Assembly (NCBI RefSeq): GCF_007971385.1
Contig: NZ_CP042434.1
Span: 558,001-622,000, forward strand
From: Arachidicoccus ginsenosidivorans
GTDB lineage: Bacteria; Bacteroidota; Bacteroidia; Chitinophagales; Chitinophagaceae
Direction of reading: 5' to 3'
DNA: 64,000 nucleotides
The translations under genes and the position numbers were made by a program. The notes under the pieces were generated by a model, which did not search any database, had not been told where the DNA came from, and saw nothing but the letters and a program-made list of their open reading frames with translations. Below, in pieces: positions 39,008 through 50,906 of the stretch (positions within the stretch are counted from its first letter, which is position 1; every line of letters starts with the position of its first letter).

Positions 39008-41151
39008 TTATTTATTGAAAGCCACTCCACCAAGAAGTTTTTCAATACGACCGACAACGGTGCGATTTATACCTCCTTTATTTTTAAGTCTTATAACGAC
39101 ATAACGACTCATAGTTAAGGAAGATGGTAGCCAATTTTCTTTTCCATAAAAGGCATGTTGCTCCGCTACCTGCCATTGGAATGCTGTGCTGGCTTTCGCA
39201 TCTGAACGGTCACTTAAGTTTTGCTCTGTAGCAACTATCTCCTCATGTACAATCTGAATAAGTGCGACAGCTCCATTTTCATCACTGCCATCTTTTTGGA
39301 TCTGACAAGCTATAAAATCATGAGAATTCCCCTGCAGATCTTCTTCACGTAAATACATAGTAGACGCATATTTCTCCACTAACTGTTCATTTTCAACACT
39401 CAACTGAATGAGTGGCACTTCCACTCTATGATTGCTTTTAATACTTGGATCATATTTATCCATATACTTTTCAAAATAAGTTCGCAATGCAGGATCTGCA
39501 ACATAGACAAATGCCCCTTTAATGCCACGAAGCATCATTGTACTATAAATATGCTTTATATACCTATCAAGCTCCTGAGGATCTTTAATACTATCCTTCC
39601 CCGTCCGGTCTTTATAATTTGACTTTATCACTTCTATTAACCCTGTTTGGGTATTGAATGTAATTTCAGGTCCAAAAATCACTCCCACATAATTAAGATC
39701 ATATCCCTGAACCGTATGAATACAGCCAACCTCATATCTGGCATTTTCGCTATTAATCCAGTCCTCCGTCTTCGTATTCCATCTTAATTCAACGCCATCC
39801 AGCTGGATATCAAATAGTGATTTATTTTTTTTCGACACCCATGGCCAGGCATAACCCGCCACCAACCGACAAAGCCCAAAATGTCTTTCTTTAATTTCCA
39901 ATTGCTGAATTAAATCACTTAAATCATCAAACAAGCACAGTTCATACCCTTTAATTTTTGAAGAATTTCAGCAGTCGAGCCTTCAATTTGCAGCAAACCT
40001 TGAATAAAACGAACAAGTGTATCTCCTCCTTTTGAACGCAACTGCGTTTTCAACCTTAGTCTTTTCGTATCAGCTGCTTGAGCAACCTGATCAAATTCAG
40101 ATTTCTGTACATCAGATGGCTTGATACTTTGACCGGCATCATAGAATAAAATAGCCTTAGAAGACTGTTTAAGCACCCATTGTAATTCGGAGGTATTACT
40201 TGGATTCAATCCAAGACGCTGGCTATTTTTATCAAAGCTGGAAAATACTGGTCCCAGATTAACCCGTCTTCTGAGCCGATGAGATTCATCCACCAGCAAT
40301 ATATCATATTTTTCCTTGGCAACATTACTGGGTCCGATGACCATAGATCTGTTCAGGCCTTTTATCTGCGAAAAAATCTTGCTTACGGTCTTTCTAAAGG
40401 AGCCCATAGGAATCACCAATCCCATTTTCAGGTTTGAATATTTCTTTTTGACAGCTTCCACCAATTCAACAATTTGCTGATCTGCAGTCCCTAGTTCAAC
40501 AAATTTAAATGTTTCCAAATCTGTATTCAGGAGCTTAAATAGAAAAATAGCCAGAACACTCTTTCCAGTACCAGCACTTCCACTTACAATAATCGTTTCA
40601 AAATTATCTGATACCAAGGCTTCGAGTATTTCTTTCAGAGAAATAACTTGATCAGCACTAAGCGATTTATAAGGCGAGTACTTGAATAAATCTGAATTAT
40701 CAATATCCTTTAAAGTTTTCCGAACAACTTTCAATTGCCTTAATTGCTCCCATACATTTTCAAATAGGCCCTCATACAACTCTTTTTGTTGAAAATAATG
40801 ATGATTGGCAATGCCAATATTGCTATTAATCAGATGATAGGTTTCATCAGCTGACATATATTTAATTAGACTTGATTCAATATCCAGCGTGGCAGATTTA
40901 TTAAAAAGATTACTGGAAATTAACAGGGCCTCAGACAACTTCTGCTTTTGCTCATTTTTAAGATGCACTTTCATGCGTTCAATAGTATCGGTTGTTTCTC
41001 CTATATAAGCTTGTTTTTCATGTTCGTCTTTGAGGATATATACCAGGGGCCATTGATTATTCTCAAAATAGTCCTGAGATTGCTTAATACGGTTTAATAC
41101 ATTTTGGTTAAAATCATAACGCTGGATTTTAAATACCCCTTTTTCATTCAT
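39008..41151 (-). CDS. GIY-YIG nuclease-like / DUF2075 superfamily-1 helicase-like fusion, frameshifted
   Basis: The reconstructed protein has 714 residues. The N-terminal 110 residues look like a GIY-YIG nuclease (WPLVYILKDEHEKQAYIGETTDTIERMKVH). A DUF2075-type P-loop helicase core follows: Walker A SGSAGTGKSVLA near 195, Walker B DILLVDESHRLR near 285, a Q/R motif (KTQLRSKGGDTLVRFIQGL), and motif GCIHTVQGYDLNYVGVIFG. The last 130 residues are an extra domain I do not recognise. One G added at 39947-39949 joins the frames (KLKGYELCLFDDL). It overlaps the MazG-like gene by 4 bp (ATGA). Probable nucleic-acid-targeting enzyme; an anti-phage role is inferred. Confidence 0.78.
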
Positions 41152-41477
41152 AATTCATTATATTTTTTGGCAGTTCCTCTAGCTTTATCTACAGGATACT
41201 TCTTATTATTCAAAAGCAGCTTTTCTTCAATAATTTCCGTGATATCCAAACCCTGTTTATCCGCCAAAAGCAATGCATACATTAAAACATCTGCCAGTTC
41301 TTCTCTGATTTTTTGAGGATCCGCACTTTCTGGTGCCTTCCAAAGGAAAAGCTCTAATAATTCAGATGCCTCAATAGAAAGTGCTAAGGCCAGATCTTTC
41401 GTATTGTGAAACTGCGCCCAATCTCTTTGATCTCTAAACTGTCTTATTTTTTCTTTTAATGCCTCTGTTTCCTTCAT
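41148..41477 (-). CDS. MazG-like nucleotide pyrophosphohydrolase
   Basis: 109 residues, all-alpha NTP pyrophosphohydrolase fold. The metal-binding ExxE...ExxD pattern is present: EASELLELFLW (about 33-43) and REELADVLMYALLLAD (about 59-74). Such enzymes hydrolyse (d)NTPs or alarmones to the monophosphate. It is the upstream gene of an ATGA-coupled pair with the GIY-YIG/DUF2075 gene, which points to a shared task. Standing alone it could be called housecleaning; the strict coupling argues for more. Confidence 0.85.
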   Translation of the reverse strand: MKETEALKEKIRQFRDQRDWAQFHNTKDLALALSIEASELLELFLWKAPESADPQKIREELADVLMYALLLADKQGLDITEIIEEKLLLNNKKYPVDKARGTAKKYNEL

Positions 41478-41655
41478 GATCCATTTTTATGCAGTAAGAT
41501 TTACCCGGTAACTGATTGCAATTTAAGTAATTTTCAGAGAATTTAAAGCACCATTTCTTTACCCAGACAATAAATTTCAAGCAATTTTGTCGCTCAGACA
41601 TCCCCCTATCACCCCAATCAGGTGTGCGTAACTACTTTCCACGCCTGGATTAAAA

Positions 41656-41740
41656 TTCAGCAATTTTTTCTAAATTTACCAGGTCAGTTTATGCGCAAGC
41701 AAATTTACCTATCATATTATTAAAATAAATAATTCCACAA
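41656..41740 (+). repeat. Duplicated leader region, copy A
   Basis: A stretch upstream of the dienelactone hydrolase gene is closely similar to 42783-42867 upstream of sbcD. Shared blocks include TTTCTAAATTTACC, ATGCGCA, and TATTATTAAAA followed by AATAATTCCACAA. See the partner copy. Confidence 0.65.
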
Positions 41741-41771
41741 TCCATATAATGGAACCAATAAACAACGAATT

Positions 41772-42535
41772 ATGCATGCAATTAATCAAGAGGTCGTATC
41801 AATAAAAGTTAATGGCGAAGCGGACCCCATGGGCGCCTATCTTGCTTATCCAACAAATTCAGGCCAGTTTCCTGCTGTTATTATTGGAATGGAAATATTC
41901 GGTATTACAGATCACATAAAAGAAATCACCAACAATATGGCTGCGCTTGGATATGTGGCCATAGCTTTGGACTTTTATCATCGTACTGCCCCAGGGACTG
42001 ATCTGCCATACAATCAGCAAGGTCGCACCAAAGGATTGGAATTGATGCACCAATTAAAACGTTCAGAGGTCTTGCTGGACGTGAAAAGTAGCATTGATTT
42101 TCTACGTTCAAGGCCAGATGTGACAGGAAAAATTGGTTGTCTTGGCTTTAGTATTGGAGGCCATATTGCCTATTTGGCAGCAACACAGTTAGATATAAAG
42201 GCAACCGCCTGCTTTTATGCAGGATGGTTAACAAATACTGACATTGCACTTAGCCAACCTGAGCCCACAATTACACTGACAGCTGGGATTGCAAAAAATG
42301 ATGGTTATATTGTATATTTTGTAGGCGACCAAGACAGTTTGGTGACCGAAGATCAATTAAAAACGATGGAAGCGGCCCTAGGCTCAACTAAGACAAAATT
42401 TGAATTCGTCGTGTATCCAGATACAAAACATGGCTTTTTTGTGACCAGCGCCCCGAAACTTTCAATATGTACGCCAGGGACGATGCCTGGCGACGCGTGC
42501 AAGAATTGTTTGCGAAGGAATTAGAAAAACACTAA
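41772..42535 (+). CDS. Dienelactone hydrolase family protein, frameshifted near the end
   Basis: An alpha/beta hydrolase of 254 residues after correction. The nucleophile elbow reads GCLGFSIGG (S127), whereas classical dienelactone hydrolase has Cys here. The acid is probably in VGDQDSLV (about 190) and the His in KHGFF (about 221). The normal family ending returns when one T is added to the T6 run at 42435-42440 (CDQRPETFNMYARDDAWRRVQELF), with a stop at 42535. Cytoplasmic; substrate unknown. Its leader is a diverged copy of that of sbcD. Confidence 0.82.
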
Positions 42536-42870
42536 TGGAACCCTTTTGGATTATTCAATGCACAATGCCTCTTCTAATTCATCCAACGCATTGTCTCTAA
42601 AACAAAGCTATCACGATATATTTCAATGCAGTTTTGAAGGTAAAATTAAATCAGGAAAAAGCTTATATCAATTAAATATAATTTAAAACACATCCTGAGC
42701 TACCCATCATCCAAGTCTGCCACATTTTACATAATATTACGGTTAACCACCACCCTATCAGCTTAGGATCTTTACCTTATAATTGCTCAATTCTTTCTAA
42801 ATTTACCGGGGCAGCATGCGCAGGAGCACGCCTCATTTATATTATTAAAAACAATAATTCCACAAGAATT
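42536..42870. repeat. Gene-free stretch holding duplicated leader, copy B (42783-42867)
   Basis: 335 bp without a supported gene. Its last 85 bp repeat the leader of the dienelactone hydrolase gene (41656-41740) with scattered substitutions and a few small gaps, and stop at nearly the same distance from the start codon. This suggests a duplicated promoter/leader. Confidence 0.6.
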
Positions 42871-44141
42871 ATGAAGGTATTACATACAGCAGACTGGCAT
42901 ATTGGGCAATTATTTTATGAATATGATAGAACTTATGAACACGAACAGTTCCTTAAATGGCTGACAGAGACGCTATGTACGGAAAAAATTGATCTATTAC
43001 TGATTTCAGGAGATGTATTCGACATTTCCAATCCATCGGCAAGCTCTATCCGGCTTTTTTATACTTTTTTAAATAATGCAACCAGAAAATGCCCTGACTT
43101 GCAAATTATTATTACAGCAGGCAATCATGATTCCGCCTCCAGGCTGGAAGCGCCCAGTCCGCTGCTGGAATCCTCCAGGATTCATATTGTAGGTACAATA
43201 GAGAGGCAAGGCGATGGCCTGATTCATTACGATAAAATCTCCATTCCGATCCTTGATCATACAAATCAAATCACCGGCTGGTGCCTGGCCATTCCTTATT
43301 TAAGAGCCGGCGATTATCCAAAACCAGATAAAGATCATCCAGAAGAAATCAAATATCACAGCTACACGGCAGGCGTTGAGTTATTTTATAAAGAAGCACA
43401 TGCTTTCATCATGAACAAGAAAACAAAGGATCAATTTGTCCTTGCCATGGGGCACCTACATGCCGCCCAAGCAGAGATAACGGATATGGATCAAGCGGAG
43501 AGAGCTATTATGGGGGATTGGAATGTATCTCCGCCAGTGCCTTTCATCCAGACTTACTCTATGTTGCCCTTGGACATATACACAAAGCGCAAAAAATAGG
43601 TGGAGAGCAGCGTATTCGCTATAGCGGCAGCCCGCTTCCACTTTCATTCTCTGAGCTCAATTATAAGCATCAGGTCTTAAGTTTTGAAGTAACCGCAGGT
43701 GGCATCGATCAAATTATGCCCATTGAAGTCCCTGTAAGCGTTCCTTTAATCAGAGTGCCCCAAAAGCATGCGCCCCTACCTGAAGTAATACAGGAATTGG
43801 AAAAATTGCCTGACGCCTCCACTTTGCAGCCGGATCTTTACCCACCCTTTTTAGAAATCAGGATTTTGCTCGACGAACCCCGGCCTGGTTTACGACATCA
43901 GATAGAAAAAGCACTGGAAGGCAAAAACATTCGCCTCGCCAAAATAGACGTAAAATATCCTTCCAGAAAAGCAGAGGATAACCATTATGGTAATATGGAA
44001 GAAAATCTGGGAGAATTAACGCCAGAGGAAGTTTTTAGCCGCACTTATTCAGCGCAGTTCCAAAGTCCTCCGCCGCAGGAACTTTCCAGATTATTTAAGC
44101 AAGCAGCCATCGAAGCGTCGCAAAATCAAGATCAAGCATAA
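42871..44141 (+). CDS. sbcD: Exonuclease subunit SbcD (Mre11-like), frameshifted
   Basis: 423 residues after correction. Calcineurin-like nuclease motifs: LHTADWHIGQ (metal site D and H), LLISGDVFDISNPS, IITAGNHDSASRL and ALGHIHKAQKI with YSGSPLPLSFSE. The frame breaks at the G5 run 43512-43516. One added G gives MGGLECISASAFHPDLLYVALGHIH. With SbcC it cleaves hairpins and blocked double-strand ends, as Mre11-Rad50. The sbcC gene starts 9 bp later. Confidence 0.92.
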
Positions 44142-44150
44142 GTTTAAAAA

Positions 44151-47100
44151 ATGAAAATTCTACAGATTTCAATCAATAACCTGGCTTCACTGGAAGGTGA
44201 AACCACCCTTGATTTCACTAGCGAGCCATTAGCCTCTGCAGGTATTTTTGCGATAACCGGCCCTACAGGGGCAGGCAAATCCACGATACTAGACGCTCTT
44301 TGCCTGGCACTGTATGCAAGAACGCCACGATATGTTCAAGCCAAAAGCAAAGGCATTGAATTACAGGACATTTCAGGGGAGACTATTTCCCAGGGAGATC
44401 CCAGAGGAATCCTTAGAGATGGCACTACCGCTGGAAGTGCCTCGGTTTATTTTGTCGGTATAGACGGGGATAAATATGAAGCTACCTGGGCCGTAAAAAG
44501 GGCCCGGTTAAAAGTAACCGGCCGACTGATGGCTTATACCCACTCCTTGCGAAACCAAAGCAAACAAAGGGATGTTCCAGGCAACAATACGGTAATAAAA
44601 GAGGAGATAGAAAGGCTGATTGGATTAAATTTCGAGCAGTTTACCCGTAGTGTACTCTTAGCCCAGGGGGATTTTACTGCCTTTATGAAGGCGGATAAAG
44701 AGGAAAAATCCGCTTTACTGGAGAAGTTGACAGGTTCACAGATTTATTCAGAGATCTCAAAAGTCATTTATGAGCATTATAAAAATGAAGCTGAGGCGCT
44801 TAACAATCTGAAGGCAAAGGCAGAAAATATTGATCTATTAAACGAAGAGCAAATCAACCAAATCGCAGCACAGATTACTGAGCTGCAACAACAAGTAGCG
44901 CAGCAAACAAAAGAAAAGGCGTTAATAGACCAAGCCATAAATTGGCATCAGGTAAATGCAGATCTTGAAAATAAACGCCAGCAGGCAACCAATTCTCTAA
45001 ACCAGGCCCTGTCAACCCAAGAAGGGTTGGCAGAAACAAAGATTCAACTGGCGTTGGTACAAAAGCTGCAACCTTTAAAAAGCATCCAGGAAAACCTAGT
45101 GGCAGAAAAAGACATTTTCCATCAGCATACAACTGCCTTAGAAACGCTAGAGCAACAACTCCAGTCACTTACAGACAAAAAACAGCTGTCAGATCACTTT
45201 TACCAGGAAGTATTCGCTAAAAAGGGTCAACAGGAAAAAGCGCTAAAGGAAGCCAGGCCCCTACTTGCCCAGGCCAGTAACCTGGATACCCAAATCAAAA
45301 TTGCAACGGACCAGCTAAATCAACAAAACAACGACCTCACAGAAATCCGTCAAAATAAGGAGCAAATTGAGCAAGAACAAAAGACTGTTCAGGAAAAATT
45401 AAAAGCTAACGAATCTACACTGACAGCCCTCAAAACCTGGCTCAACCAACGACAAGACCGAATTAAAATCGCAGAAAGCACAGAATTTATCAGTAGCAGG
45501 TTGCAAGAAGCATCCAGCTTATTGCTAAAATCTACAAATGCCAAAAAGGCTATAAAAGAATTGAACGTTGAACTGGAGACCCTCCAAAACAAATTGATTA
45601 CAATCAAAGACCAAACGGATCAAACCAGTGGCAATTATTTGGAAAATGTACAATCATTGCAAGAGGTTCAACAACAATTGGCGCAGATAGATAACAACCA
45701 GCTGGAAGAAAATATTACAATACTTCAAAATAAACAGCGTGACTTTGAAAAGACGCAAGTTTTATTTACAGATTTTGAAAAAGCAAGCTATGAGCTTGGA
45801 CAAGTCAGTGAGCAGATTACAGAAAATACCGAAAAAATTGAATCTCTGACAGCCGCCGCAGCACTTTTGGAGCCAAAAATCCAGACGCTGGAGACCCAAA
45901 TTGATACGACAAGATCTCTGATTGAAAAGGCAACCCTTCGCAATACAGAAAATATTGCAAAACTAAGAGCAAGCCTGCAGGATAAGGCCCCATGCCCTGT
46001 TTGCGGCAGTACCGATCATCCTTATGCAAGTAATGCACACCCTGATCTGGCAGATCAACTTTTATCAGCCCTGCAAGAGGAGCTAAATACGACAGAGCGC
46101 GCATATAAGGATGCCGGACGCAAACATGCCGCCCTTATTTCAGAAATCGAACTGAGACAAAATCAGCAACAACAGCTGATGGCCAACCATGAAAATAAAC
46201 AATCCATTTATCAAACAGCCAAAAAATTATGGGAAGCAACACCTTTTGGCAAACACTAAATAACAAGCCGGCAGATGCCATCCTGGGTTGGCTAGAGGAG
46301 CAAATCGCCGCTGCCAAGGAGACACTCACAGACTTCCATCAAAAGAAATCGCATTTCCAGCAACTGTTTCAGCAACGCGAGCTATTGCAAACTAATACCG
46401 AAACACAAAGGGAGAGACTGCAAAAGCTAAAAGACGCCCAAAAAGACCTGGATGCTGCCCTGGCTTTAAAAAATCAACAATTAGTCGTCAGCCAATCAAA
46501 TCAACTGGAAGCTGATCAAATCCTTGGACAAATACAAAGTGATTTGAATGCCTATTTCCCTACGGCAGATTGGTTCTCCAACTGGCAGGCAGCACCCGAT
46601 AAATTTACAGGTGCTATACAAAAGTTTGCCTCAGATTGGAAGCAAAACAAAAACAATCCGATAATCTAGACGTCCAGTTAGAGGGTCTCAAAATTGAACT
46701 GGAAGGTTTGGGGCGCGCTTTACAACGCGCGACCCACCAATTGACGCAGCAAATGGCCACCGTTAATAAACAACAAGTGGCACTTGATGACCTACGCAAG
46801 AGTCGCATGAATATTTTTGAAGGCAAATCAGTTTCCTCCATTGAAAGCGATCTGGAAAAAGCGCTTGAGGATATTAACCAACAGGTAGAGATAGCTCATA
46901 GACAAAACGAGGAACTTCAAAAAGATTGGATAGCTTCAAAACAGCAGCAGGCGATCTTAGAAAACAATTGGAAACAAGCAAAGACCAGATGTGCGCAATT
47001 GGATCAGAAAATTATCGATTGGATTGATTATTACAATCAACAAAATAATGCGGCAGACCAAATTCCACTTGACAGAGATCAGGTAGACCACTTACTCAGT

Positions 47101-47904
47101 TACACTGAACAGTGGATGGAGGATCAATTGGAAAAAATAAAACTGGCTGATCAGCAGGTAATAACTGCCAAAAGCAAATTAGAACAGAGGGATCGTGACT
47201 TACAAAAACACCGAGCTACTACCGGTGACCAGAGAAGTCTGGAAGATTTACTGGCATTACAACTGTCTAAAGGAAGCCAGCTGGAACAACATCAAATGGC
47301 TGTTATGGAACGGCAATTAAGAATAGAAAACAATCAAAAAAATCTAAAAAAGCAAGGTCAGGTACAAAAGCAAATTGAACAACAATTGCAAAAATATGAG
47401 GGCTGGGCCGCTTTAAATGGTTTGATTGGTTCCAGGGATGGGCGTAGGTTCAGGGAGATTGCGCAGCAATATACCCTGGATTTATTACTAGGTTATGCCA
47501 ATAAACATTTATATGTGCTAAGTAAACGATATGTGCTTAGCAGAATCCCGGATTCTCTGGCCATCCAAGTGATCGATCAGGATATGGCAGATGAGCTAAG
47601 ATCGGTCTATTCTCTATCCGGCGGAGAATCATTTTTAGTATCCCTGGCGCTGGCCCTTGGGCTCGCCTCTCTATCCTCTAGGCGCTTAAAAGTAGAGTCT
47701 TTGTTTATCGACGAAGGTTTTGGTTCTCTTGACCCAACGACACTTTCTGTTGCCATGGATGCCCTGGAAAGACTCAAAGACCAGGGCAGAAAAGTAGGCG
47801 TCATCTCTCATGTGCAGGAGATGACAGAAAGAATAGCTGTTCAAATTCAGGTACATAAAAAACCCAGTGGAAAAAGTAATATATCCGTGGAATCTTTGGC
47901 TTAA
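44151..47904 (+). CDS. sbcC: Exonuclease subunit SbcC (Rad50-like ATPase), two frameshifts
   Basis: About 1251 residues after correction. Walker A GPTGAGKSTILDAL near 37, Q-loop LAQGDFTAFM, long coiled coils on both sides of a zinc hook CPVC near 615 (KAPCPVCGSTDHP), ABC signature YSLSGGESFLVSLALALGLA, and Walker B LFIDEGFGSLDP near the end. Breaks lie at 46221-46233 (A6 or G3; one base gives AKKLWGSNTFWQTLNNK) and 46636-46639 (one base gives ASDLEAKQKQSDN). The breaks fall in the coiled coil. Partner of SbcD in DNA end processing. Confidence 0.92.
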
Positions 47905-48032
47905 AAATAGGCAATGCGAAGGCGACTATACAACTCTATAAAAATCAACAATATATAAAGACATCATGTTGCTTCATCCATATTTATGCCTTATAAAAAG
48001 TGCTAAATATAGGTATTATGTCATACATGTTA

Positions 48033-48040
48033 TATATTTG
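48033..48040 (+). promoter_or_regulatory. -7 element of the SGNH-GH20 gene
   Basis: TATATTTG matches TAnnTTTG, 49 nt before the ATG at 48090. Confidence 0.5.
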
Positions 48041-48089
48041 GTGAACGGTAATCATTTCCACTCAATTAAAAATAGTCATTTTCATTGTT

Positions 48090-50807
48090 ATGAAATCTTT
48101 ATTCTCTGGTACTGTGCAACAAAAATTACTGGTAGCCATTTTAATCATTGGCGCGCAGTTTTTTGTTAAGCAGGCTTTGGCGCAACAAGTCCCCGCGGAT
48201 CTTTCTGACACGATGTTTTCTACCTATTACCAGCAAAGGGTTAGTCTATTTAGATTGCTGCCCAAGGAGCCTGGCCAAATCGTTTTCTTAGGCAATAGTA
48301 TTACCGATGGGGCAGAGTGGGATGAACTATTCCCTGGTTCGGCTCCCATCATTAATCGGGGCATTAGTGGAGACATGACAGCGGGCATTCTTAACCGCCT
48401 GGATGAAGTTACCGACAGAAAGCCTTCCAAAATTTTTTTGTTGATTGGCACCAATGATTTGGCTCATGGTCTTTCTACTGACAGTGTGCTATTCAATATA
48501 TTTTTAATTGCAAAACTGATTCATAAAAACAGTCCTCTGACCAGGCTATATATTCAAAGTATTTTCCCGGTCAACGCCTATTATCATAAGTTTGCCAGTC
48601 ATACCGGCAATATGACCAAAATCAGGTCAATCAATCAGGCTTTATCTGCGAATGCAGCCAAATTAAACTATACCTATATTGACGTGTTTACTGAGCTAAA
48701 AGGCCCTGACGGCTTACTCGACATCCATTTAACCAATGATGGGTTACACCAAAAGGGTCCAGGCTATATGCGCTGGAAACACCTTATCTACCCTTATGTC
48801 ATGGATGTCTCTACACGTCCAGCACTGTTGCCAGCCCCCAAAAACCTTCAATGGCAACCAGGTAAATTCCCCTTATATAAGTTACGCCAGATCACTTACC
48901 TGCAAGACTCATTAAAAGATCTGGCCATAGCCTTTGTTCAAAAGACCAAAGATCTTCATCCAGAAATGCTCGTTAGTCAAAACCTTAAAACCAATCAGCC
49001 TTCCTTAATCATCCGTTGTGCACATCAGTTCAATTGGCCTGCTACTGCGGGTAAAGCACCAACGAACTCTGGTAATAAAGAAGCCTATACCCTACAGGTA
49101 ACTGAACAGCAGATTACCCTTACGGCCGGCACACGACATGGTATTTATAATGGTTTACAGACCCTCAAACAACTGATGCGAGATGGTAGTTTTATAGATA
49201 ACTGTCAAATTAGTGATTATCCTAGTTTTGCCTGGCGCGGTTATATGATTGACGTTGGTCGCAATTATCAGCCTGTGAGCCTGATAAAAAGGCAAATAGA
49301 CTTGATGGGAGATCTGAAACTAAACGTTTTCCATTTTCATGTAACGGAAGATGTGGCCTGGCGACTAGCCATCCATCAGTACCCTGAGTTAACTGCAGCA
49401 GCAAACATGACCAGGGATCAGGGCCTTTTCTATACTGAAAAAGATATAAAATCACTGATTCAGTATTGTAAAGAACGGTTTATCACTTTTATTCCAGAGA
49501 TTGATATGCCAGGTCATAGTGCCGCATTTAAACGGGCTATGGGATATGATATGCAGAGCGATTCAGGAATAATAGCCCTCAATAACATTTTAACGGAGAT
49601 ATGCAATACCTATGATCTTCCTTATTTCCACATTGGTGCAGATGAGGTGCATATACACAATGACAAATTTCTGCCATCCATTATTAAGCTACTGGAAAAT
49701 AAAGGTAAAAAAGTTATAGGATGGGATCCGGGTGGCACCTACCCGTCTTCTGTCTATCGGCAATTATGGCGCGGCACGACCCAAACACTCAAACCGGTTA
49801 ATTATAAAAGAATTGACTCCCGTAATCTTTATATTAACCATATGGCTCCTGAGGAAAGTGTCCTCTCCATATATAACCATGCAATTGATGATAGCCAGCA
49901 CGGCGACCACAATAATTTAGGCGCTACACTTTGTTTATGGAATGACAGAAAACTGGCAAGTCCTATGGGCAACCTGACACAGAATCCGACCCTGGCTTCA
50001 ATATTAGCCTTTGCAGAAAGAAGTTGGTGTGGAGGTGGTAAGACAGGTAATCTAATTGGTTTAAATCATCTAAACGCTCTTGAAAAACATCAATTTGCTA
50101 ATTTTGAAGACCGCTTATTGTCCATCCAACAAACCTTTTATAAAAACATTCCCTTTCAATATATACGACAATCCAATATAAAGTGGCAACTTCTGGGGCC
50201 TTTTAATAACAAAGGACATCTAAATGCAGGCTTTGCGCCAGAAACTACCGAGCAAAACGCCGATACAATAAATGCCGATTCTGGAGAAACAATCACAGGT
50301 GGTACAATTATTCTGCGTCATTTTTGGGATCCGGTTGTCAGGGGGTTACTGGATACACCAAAAGAAAATACGACCTATTACGCCAAAGGGCGTTACTATA
50401 GTCCGGTAGATACAACAGCGCTACTCTGGGTAGGCTTTTATGATAACTCCAGATCAACAGCCACTGCACCGGCCAAAGCCGGTAGCTGGAATAACCTGGG
50501 AAGTAAAGTCTGGCTAAATGGGCAAATTATTGGACCACCTGACTGGCAACGAGCCGGCCAAAAGGGCGATCTGGAAATCCCCTATTTAGACGAAAATTAC
50601 TACTTTAGGGCACCTCGTGAAGTACCCATAAAAAAGGGTTGGAATTATTTATTGTTGAAAATGCCAGTAGGCAGTTTCAATTCAGGCAAATGGTATGCTC
50701 CTGTGAAATGGATGTTTACGGCAATGTTTGTTGAGCCACAACCAGGTAGCCCGGTAAATAATATGGAGCAAAACAAAATGCTTTATAGAGCCCCCTTATC
50801 CTTATAA
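48090..50807 (+). CDS. Two-domain SGNH/GDSL esterase and GH20 hexosaminidase
   Basis: 905 residues with signal peptide (KLLVAILIIGAQFFVKQALAQ). Domain 1 (about 40-245) is an SGNH esterase: GNSITDG (67-73), GISGD, GTNDLAHG (120-127) and DGLH near 216 for the Asp-His pair. Domain 2 (about 375-670) is GH20: YMIDVGRNYQP, FHFHVTEDVAWRL, IPEIDMPGHSAAF and HIGADE (514-519) with the catalytic D518-E519. The C-terminal 200 residues look like a carbohydrate-binding beta-sandwich (WVGFYDNSR, VWLNGQIIGPPDW). Likely removes O-acetyl groups and terminal N-acetylhexosamine from host or polysaccharide glycans in the periplasm. Confidence 0.88.
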   Translation: MKSLFSGTVQQKLLVAILIIGAQFFVKQALAQQVPADLSDTMFSTYYQQRVSLFRLLPKEPGQIVFLGNSITDGAEWDELFPGSAPIINRGISGDMTAGILNRLDEVTDRKPSKIFLLIGTNDLAHGLSTDSVLFNIFLIAKLIHKNSPLTRLYIQSIFPVNAYYHKFASHTGNMTKIRSINQALSANAAKLNYTYIDVFTELKGPDGLLDIHLTNDGLHQKGPGYMRWKHLIYPYVMDVSTRPALLPAPKNLQWQPGKFPLYKLRQITYLQDSLKDLAIAFVQKTKDLHPEMLVSQNLKTNQPSLIIRCAHQFNWPATAGKAPTNSGNKEAYTLQVTEQQITLTAGTRHGIYNGLQTLKQLMRDGSFIDNCQISDYPSFAWRGYMIDVGRNYQPVSLIKRQIDLMGDLKLNVFHFHVTEDVAWRLAIHQYPELTAAANMTRDQGLFYTEKDIKSLIQYCKERFITFIPEIDMPGHSAAFKRAMGYDMQSDSGIIALNNILTEICNTYDLPYFHIGADEVHIHNDKFLPSIIKLLENKGKKVIGWDPGGTYPSSVYRQLWRGTTQTLKPVNYKRIDSRNLYINHMAPEESVLSIYNHAIDDSQHGDHNNLGATLCLWNDRKLASPMGNLTQNPTLASILAFAERSWCGGGKTGNLIGLNHLNALEKHQFANFEDRLLSIQQTFYKNIPFQYIRQSNIKWQLLGPFNNKGHLNAGFAPETTEQNADTINADSGETITGGTIILRHFWDPVVRGLLDTPKENTTYYAKGRYYSPVDTTALLWVGFYDNSRSTATAPAKAGSWNNLGSKVWLNGQIIGPPDWQRAGQKGDLEIPYLDENYYFRAPREVPIKKGWNYLLLKMPVGSFNSGKWYAPVKWMFTAMFVEPQPGSPVNNMEQNKMLYRAPLSL

Positions 50808-50864
50808 GATGAGCGCCTCTAATATTTTGCTACTGTCAAGTTATACAAAGGAATTACTACAAAC

Positions 50865-50893
50865 AAAAAAGCTCCTAAATTAGGAGCTTTTTT
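50865..50893. terminator. Bidirectional terminator
   Basis: GCTCCTA-AAT-TAGGAGC (50871-50887) with A6 before and T6 after. It serves both the SGNH-GH20 gene on the plus strand and the tRNA on the minus strand. Confidence 0.85.
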
Positions 50894-50906
50894 ATTTTTT
50901 GGATTG

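Noticed and set aside
41656..42867. Insertion sequence or MITE as origin of the duplicated leader
   Set aside because: No terminal inverted repeats, target-site duplications or transposase were seen.
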